The notes beneath the pieces are model-generated. The model saw nothing but the letters and a program-made list of their open reading frames with translations, searched no databases and had not been told where the DNA came from. Shown here in pieces: positions 60,591 through 64,000 of a stretch of DNA of 64,000 bases (its first letter is position 1; the number at the start of each line of letters is the position of its first letter). Where the stretch lies: assembly GCF_040274945.1 (NCBI RefSeq), contig NZ_JBEMAR010000012.1, positions 24,613 to 88,612 on the forward strand, given 5' to 3'. The stretch comes from Carnobacterium_B sp040274945. Lineage in GTDB: Bacteria > Bacillota > Bacilli > Lactobacillales > Carnobacteriaceae. The position numbers and the translations under genes are program-made.

Positions 60591-63083
60591 TTATACGTTC
60601 TCACTTGTAGTTAACGATTTTTCGTTTACTTTTTTAAGGTCTTTTACTGAAACCCGAATAGTTCCTTTTGAAGCACCAATTGTGACCTGATCGCCGATTT
60701 TAACTCGGCCGCTCAATAACTCTTCACTCAATCGATCTTCTACTTCTTTCTGAAGTGCACGGCGAATTGGACGTGCTCCATATTCAGGATCATAACCCGC
60801 TTTAGCAATCACATCAATAGCCGCTTGAGTGATTTTGACTTCAATATCCATATCTTTCAATCGTTTAATAATGGTGTGTGCCATTAATTTAACAATTTGA
60901 GTTAACTCTTCTTTTTCTAAAGAATGGAAAACAATCGAATCATCAATCCGATTGATAAACTCAGGTTTGAACGTTTTTTTCAATTCTTCCATGATTCGTT
61001 TTTCCATTGCTGAATGATCTTTTTTATTATTTGCTGTACCAAATCCAACAGCTTTTTCATCTCTTAATGCCGTTGCACCCAAGTTAGATGTCATAATCAT
61101 CACAGTATTCTTGAAATCAACTTTTCGTCCTTTCGCATCCGTTAAATGACCATCATCCAAGACTTGTAATAGAATATTAAATACATCTGGGTGAGCTTTT
61201 TCGACTTCATCAAATAGAATAACTGAATAAGGTTTTTGACGAATTTTCTCAGTTAATTGACCACCTTCATCATAACCAACATATCCGGGAGGTGAACCAA
61301 TTAAACGACTCGTACTATATTTTTCCATGAACTCAGACATATCTACTCGAACTAGAGCTTCTTCACTACCAAACATAGCTTCCGCAAGTGCCTTAGCTAA
61401 TTCCGTTTTTCCGACACCTGTAGGTCCTAAGAACATAAATGACCCGATAGGACGGTTTGGATCTTTCAATCCACTTCTAGATCGTCTAATCGCTCTAGAG
61501 ACTGAACCCACAGCTTGCTCTTGTCCAATTACACGTTTATGCAATACTTTTTCTAAATTCATCAAACGATCTGATTCTTTTTGTTCCATTTGTTGAATTG
61601 GGATACCTGTCCATAAAGCGACAACTTCAGCAATATCTCTTTCCGTTACTTGTAGGGAATTTGAAACAGCTTTTCCTTCTTGTTTTTGAATTAAACTTTC
61701 GATTTTTTTGCGTTGCTTCATTTCTTTTGAACGAATTTTTGCTGCTTTTTCAAAATCTTGCAATTGAATAGCTTCTTCTTTTTCTTGAATCAAAGCTTCT
61801 AATTCTGTAACCGCCGCTGCAACTGGCGAAGGTTTACTCGAAACATCTAATCGCACTTTCGAAGCTGATTCATCTATCAGATCAATGGCTTTATCTGGTA
61901 GTTGTCTTGACGTAATATAACGTGATGAGTACTTAACAGCAGCATGTACTGCCTCATCTGTAATTTCAACGCCATGATGTTCTTCATAACGAGAACGTAA
62001 TCCTAATAGTATTTCTTCAGCTTCTTCTTCTGAAGGAGCATCCACATGAATGGGCGCAAACCGTCTTTCTAAGGCTGCATCTTTTTCAATATACTTTTGG
62101 TATTCATCTAAAGTTGTTGCCCCAATCGTTTGCAACTCGCCACGAGCTAATGCAGGTTTCAAAATATTAGAGGCATCAATTGCGCCTTCTGCTCCACCAG
62201 CACCAATTAAAGTATGCAACTCATCTATAAATAAGACAACTTCGCCATCTTGATAAATCTCATCAATCACTTTTTTCATTCGTTCTTCAAACTCACCACG
62301 ATATTTTGTACCTGCTACCAATGAACCCATATCTAGCATCATTAATCGCTTATTGGCTAATGCAGCTGGAACTTCTCCATCAATAATTTTTTGTGCTAAA
62401 CCTTCTGCAATGGCTGTTTTACCGACACCAGGTTCCCCAACTAAAACAGGATTATTTTTTGTTCGGCGACTTAAAACTTGAATAATACGTTGAATTTCTT
62501 TGTGACGTCCAACAACTGGATCTAGCTTTCCTTCTCTTGCGACAGCAGTTAGATCCCGAGCTAATGAGTCCAAAGTAGGTGTACCAGCAACTGGTTTAGC
62601 AGCTGGCTTGGCTTTTCTTCCTTTACCATTTGTTACATCGCTTAACCCGATTTTTTTCAATACGATTTGACGAGCTTTATTTAAATTAATGTCTAAGTTG
62701 TTTAAAATCTTAGAAGATAAAATATCTTCTTCACGCAATAATCCTAACAATAAATGTTCTGTACCAACTAGTGCTGATCCCATACGTCTTGCCTCATCTG
62801 TTGCAAACGTAATAGCTTGTTTGGCTCTTGGGGAATAAGGAAGAATCGCATTTTTAGAAAGGTACTTCATAGTTCCATAACCTGTAAAGTGTTCAATTTC
62901 TTCACGAATATCCATTTCAGTAACAGAAAATTGTCTTAATGTTTTTCCTGCAATACCATTTTGTTCCATAATTAATCCTAAAAGAATGTGCTCAGTTCCT
63001 ACAGAATGGTGACGAAATCCTTTTGCTTCTTCTTGCGCCATGATCAAAACCATTCTTGCTTTTTCAGAAAATAATTCATCCAT
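60591..63083 (-). CDS. clpC: ATP-dependent Clp protease ATP-binding subunit ClpC
   Basis: ClpC unfolds proteins for ClpP. The 830-residue protein has two Clp-N repeats (ARMVLIMAQEEAKGFRHHSV, and AKQAITFATDEARRMGSALV), an AAA1 Walker A GEPGVGKTA, a UVR-containing linker (LQDFEKAAKIRSKEMKQRKK), an AAA2 Walker A GPTGVGKTE and a ClpP-binding loop region near residue 670. A CtsR-ClpC operon without mcsA and mcsB between them is typical of lactobacilli. It starts 25 bases after the ctsR stop. Confidence 0.95.
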   Translation of the reverse strand: MDELFSEKARMVLIMAQEEAKGFRHHSVGTEHILLGLIMEQNGIAGKTLRQFSVTEMDIREEIEHFTGYGTMKYLSKNAILPYSPRAKQAITFATDEARRMGSALVGTEHLLLGLLREEDILSSKILNNLDINLNKARQIVLKKIGLSDVTNGKGRKAKPAAKPVAGTPTLDSLARDLTAVAREGKLDPVVGRHKEIQRIIQVLSRRTKNNPVLVGEPGVGKTAIAEGLAQKIIDGEVPAALANKRLMMLDMGSLVAGTKYRGEFEERMKKVIDEIYQDGEVVLFIDELHTLIGAGGAEGAIDASNILKPALARGELQTIGATTLDEYQKYIEKDAALERRFAPIHVDAPSEEEAEEILLGLRSRYEEHHGVEITDEAVHAAVKYSSRYITSRQLPDKAIDLIDESASKVRLDVSSKPSPVAAAVTELEALIQEKEEAIQLQDFEKAAKIRSKEMKQRKKIESLIQKQEGKAVSNSLQVTERDIAEVVALWTGIPIQQMEQKESDRLMNLEKVLHKRVIGQEQAVGSVSRAIRRSRSGLKDPNRPIGSFMFLGPTGVGKTELAKALAEAMFGSEEALVRVDMSEFMEKYSTSRLIGSPPGYVGYDEGGQLTEKIRQKPYSVILFDEVEKAHPDVFNILLQVLDDGHLTDAKGRKVDFKNTVMIMTSNLGATALRDEKAVGFGTANNKKDHSAMEKRIMEELKKTFKPEFINRIDDSIVFHSLEKEELTQIVKLMAHTIIKRLKDMDIEVKITQAAIDVIAKAGYDPEYGARPIRRALQKEVEDRLSEELLSGRVKIGDQVTIGASKGTIRVSVKDLKKVNEKSLTTSENV

Positions 63084-63108
63084 TCATTTCGCCTCCGTTT
63101 TTTATACT

Positions 63109-63570
63109 TTACTCATATTTTAAATTGTTTAAAAAAGCTATTAATAATTTAGCTCTTAATTCATTTTCATCTGCTCCGCTAGAATTTAGGAGTGACTTCT
63201 CCATTACTGCTAACATGATGTTTGCCTCTCGTTTAGTTAACATCTCAGATTCAAATAATCTCTCTATAATAGAATAAGCATTCTTTTGAGAAATCTTTTT
63301 CCCAATAATATCGATCATCATATCCAGCATTTCAGCTTCATCTAACAATTTCACTTTAATGATTCGTATATACCCGCCACCACCGCGTTTACTTTCAACC
63401 AAATAGCCTTGTTGTACAGTAAAGCGAGTATTTATCACATAATTTATTTGAGAAGGAACACAATTAAATCGATCTGCCATTTCACTACGCCTAATTTCGA
63501 CTTGTTCATCTTGACCTAAAACTTTTTTTAAATAAGATTCAATGATATCCGACATGTTTTGATTGTGCAT
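63109..63570 (-). CDS. ctsR: Class III heat-shock repressor CtsR
   Basis: CtsR represses clp and related stress genes. The 153-residue protein begins MHNQNMSDIIESYLKKVLG and has a winged HTH with the beta-wing heat-sensing glycines ESKRGGGGYIRI. The ATG at 63570 fits the family, but no SD is visible before it; a clear AAAAGGAGTG lies about 80 bases upstream, where no matching start codon is found. It is the first gene of the ctsR-clpC unit, with a CtsR-like operator at its promoter. Confidence 0.94.
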   Translation of the reverse strand: MHNQNMSDIIESYLKKVLGQDEQVEIRRSEMADRFNCVPSQINYVINTRFTVQQGYLVESKRGGGGYIRIIKVKLLDEAEMLDMMIDIIGKKISQKNAYSIIERLFESEMLTKREANIMLAVMEKSLLNSSGADENELRAKLLIAFLNNLKYE

Positions 63571-63739
63571 GGGGTACTTGTTACTAAAACATTTTAATGT
63601 ACGGTAAAGCTCTTATCTCTAAATGCTCTACATTGCAATGGTGTTTTTTTAGTAACACTCCTTTTCTTTTAGTCCTAACACTAGACGTATTATTTAGCTT
63701 ACCTTTAAAATTACTAAAAGCAAATTAAATTAATAGTGG

Positions 63740-63770
63740 AGGATGCTTCCAGTTAACACCTGGAGCATTC
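63740..63770 (-). other. Leader hairpin in the ctsR mRNA
   Basis: On the minus strand GAATGCTCCAG pairs with CTGGAAGCATCC, one base bulged, around a short loop. It lies near the 5' end of the predicted roughly 210-base leader. No T run follows, so it is not a normal terminator. Confidence 0.5.
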
Positions 63771-63786
63771 TTGACTAATACTGACT
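63770..63786 (-). promoter_or_regulatory. CtsR operator-like repeat
   Basis: On the minus strand AGTCAGTATTAGTCAAG follows the CtsR heptad-repeat pattern RGTCAAANANRGTCAAA at 13 of the 17 positions. It lies just downstream of the -10, where bound CtsR would stop transcription. Confidence 0.65.
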
Positions 63787-63789
63787 TTC

Positions 63790-63818
63790 ATTATACGAGA
63801 AATAAGAAGATTTGAAAA
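63790..63818 (-). promoter_or_regulatory. ctsR-clpC promoter
   Basis: On the minus strand TTTTCA (63813-63818) and a perfect TATAAT (63790-63795) are 17 bases apart. Transcription from here gives a leader of about 210 bases. Confidence 0.65.
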
Positions 63819-63896
63819 GCATCTCTACTCACTTTCTTCTAATTCTGCTTGTAAATCCCCTTTGTGTGCAATCATACTCACTTAGAAAATAAACAA

Positions 63897-63937
63897 AAAA
63901 AGATAATTTCTCTAATATAAGAGAAATTATCTTTTAA
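63897..63937 (-). terminator. Terminator after tRNA-Pro
   Basis: AAAAGATAATTTCTC pairs perfectly with GAGAAATTATCTTTT around an AT-rich loop. On the minus strand a T run follows. Confidence 0.88.
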
Positions 63938-63946
63938 AATTATTTA

Positions 63947-64000
63947 TCGGGAAGACAGGATTCGAACCTGCGACCCCTTGGTCCCAAACCAAGTGCTCTA
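63947..64000 (-). tRNA. tRNA-Pro (UGG), 5' part beyond the window
   Basis: The minus strand shows the D-arm end, then an anticodon stem ACTTGG, loop TTTGGGA with anticodon UGG, and CCAAGG. It continues with the T-arm CGCAGGTTCGAATCCTG and acceptor strand TCTTCCCG with discriminator A. CCA is not encoded. The 5' half lies beyond the right edge. Confidence 0.95.

Noticed and set aside
1..64000. Mobile elements, prophage genes, CRISPR arrays and toxin-antitoxin pairs
   Set aside because: No transposase, integrase, phage structural gene, regular spaced repeat array or small toxin pair was recognised on either strand.

Overview
The window reads as AT-rich chromosomal DNA of a low-GC Gram-positive bacterium of the order Lactobacillales. 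The gene set (class II plus class III ribonucleotide reductases, ctsR-clpC without mcsAB, a MetNPQ importer behind methionine T-boxes, a short ProB without PUA domain) suggests a Carnobacterium-like member of the Carnobacteriaceae. That genus call is an inference from gene content. I saw no insertion sequence, prophage, CRISPR array or replication origin. Region 1-13,040 is an arabinan/arabinose catabolic island. A divergently transcribed ArsR-type regulator (12,135-13,037) faces a long leftward run: intracellular GH51 arabinofuranosidase, AraN/P/Q-like ABC importer without its ATPase, YesL-type membrane protein, lipoprotein endo-arabinanase (GH43), intracellular GH43 and a second GH51. A separate araB-araD unit follows, with a strong promoter, two AraR-like operators and a cre site. 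The logic is surface cleavage of arabinan, import of oligosaccharides, cytoplasmic trimming to arabinose, then AraA (outside the window), AraB and AraD into the pentose phosphate pathway. Region 13,040-19,990 has small stress genes (tautomerase, Ohr, Nudix), a folate importer subunit (folT) behind a tetrahydrofolate riboswitch, and a methionine import operon (metNPQ plus an M20 amidohydrolase) controlled by two T-box leaders in series, both with AUG specifiers. Region 20,000-34,530 holds B12-dependent nrdJ with paired NrdR boxes, methylglyoxal synthase, a DJ-1/PfpI protein, two candidate small RNAs with Shine-Dalgarno-complementary motifs, a calcium-type P-type ATPase, proBA, an Lrp regulator beside aspartase, a D-amino-acid oxidase-like flavoprotein, a lipoprotein and mscL. 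Region 34,540-45,115 is the conserved leftward dnaX-ybaB-recR-yaaL-yaaO-tmk-darA-holB-yabA-yabB-yazA-rsmI housekeeping cluster, interrupted by a quinone-reductase-like gene, with the SRP RNA gene upstream of dnaX. Region 45,200-64,000 has a frameshifted adenosine deaminase, alr, a GrpB-family gene, a MacB-type ABC exporter, birA-bioY with a BirA-like operator, class III nrdDG with a second NrdR pair, ogt, a tocopherol-cyclase-family gene, proC, tadA, a PucR-type regulator, clpC, ctsR and the 3' part of a tRNA-Pro gene. Many start codons were moved from the longest reading frame to an internal codon with a better Shine-Dalgarno (SD) site or family fit; these decisions are stated per gene.
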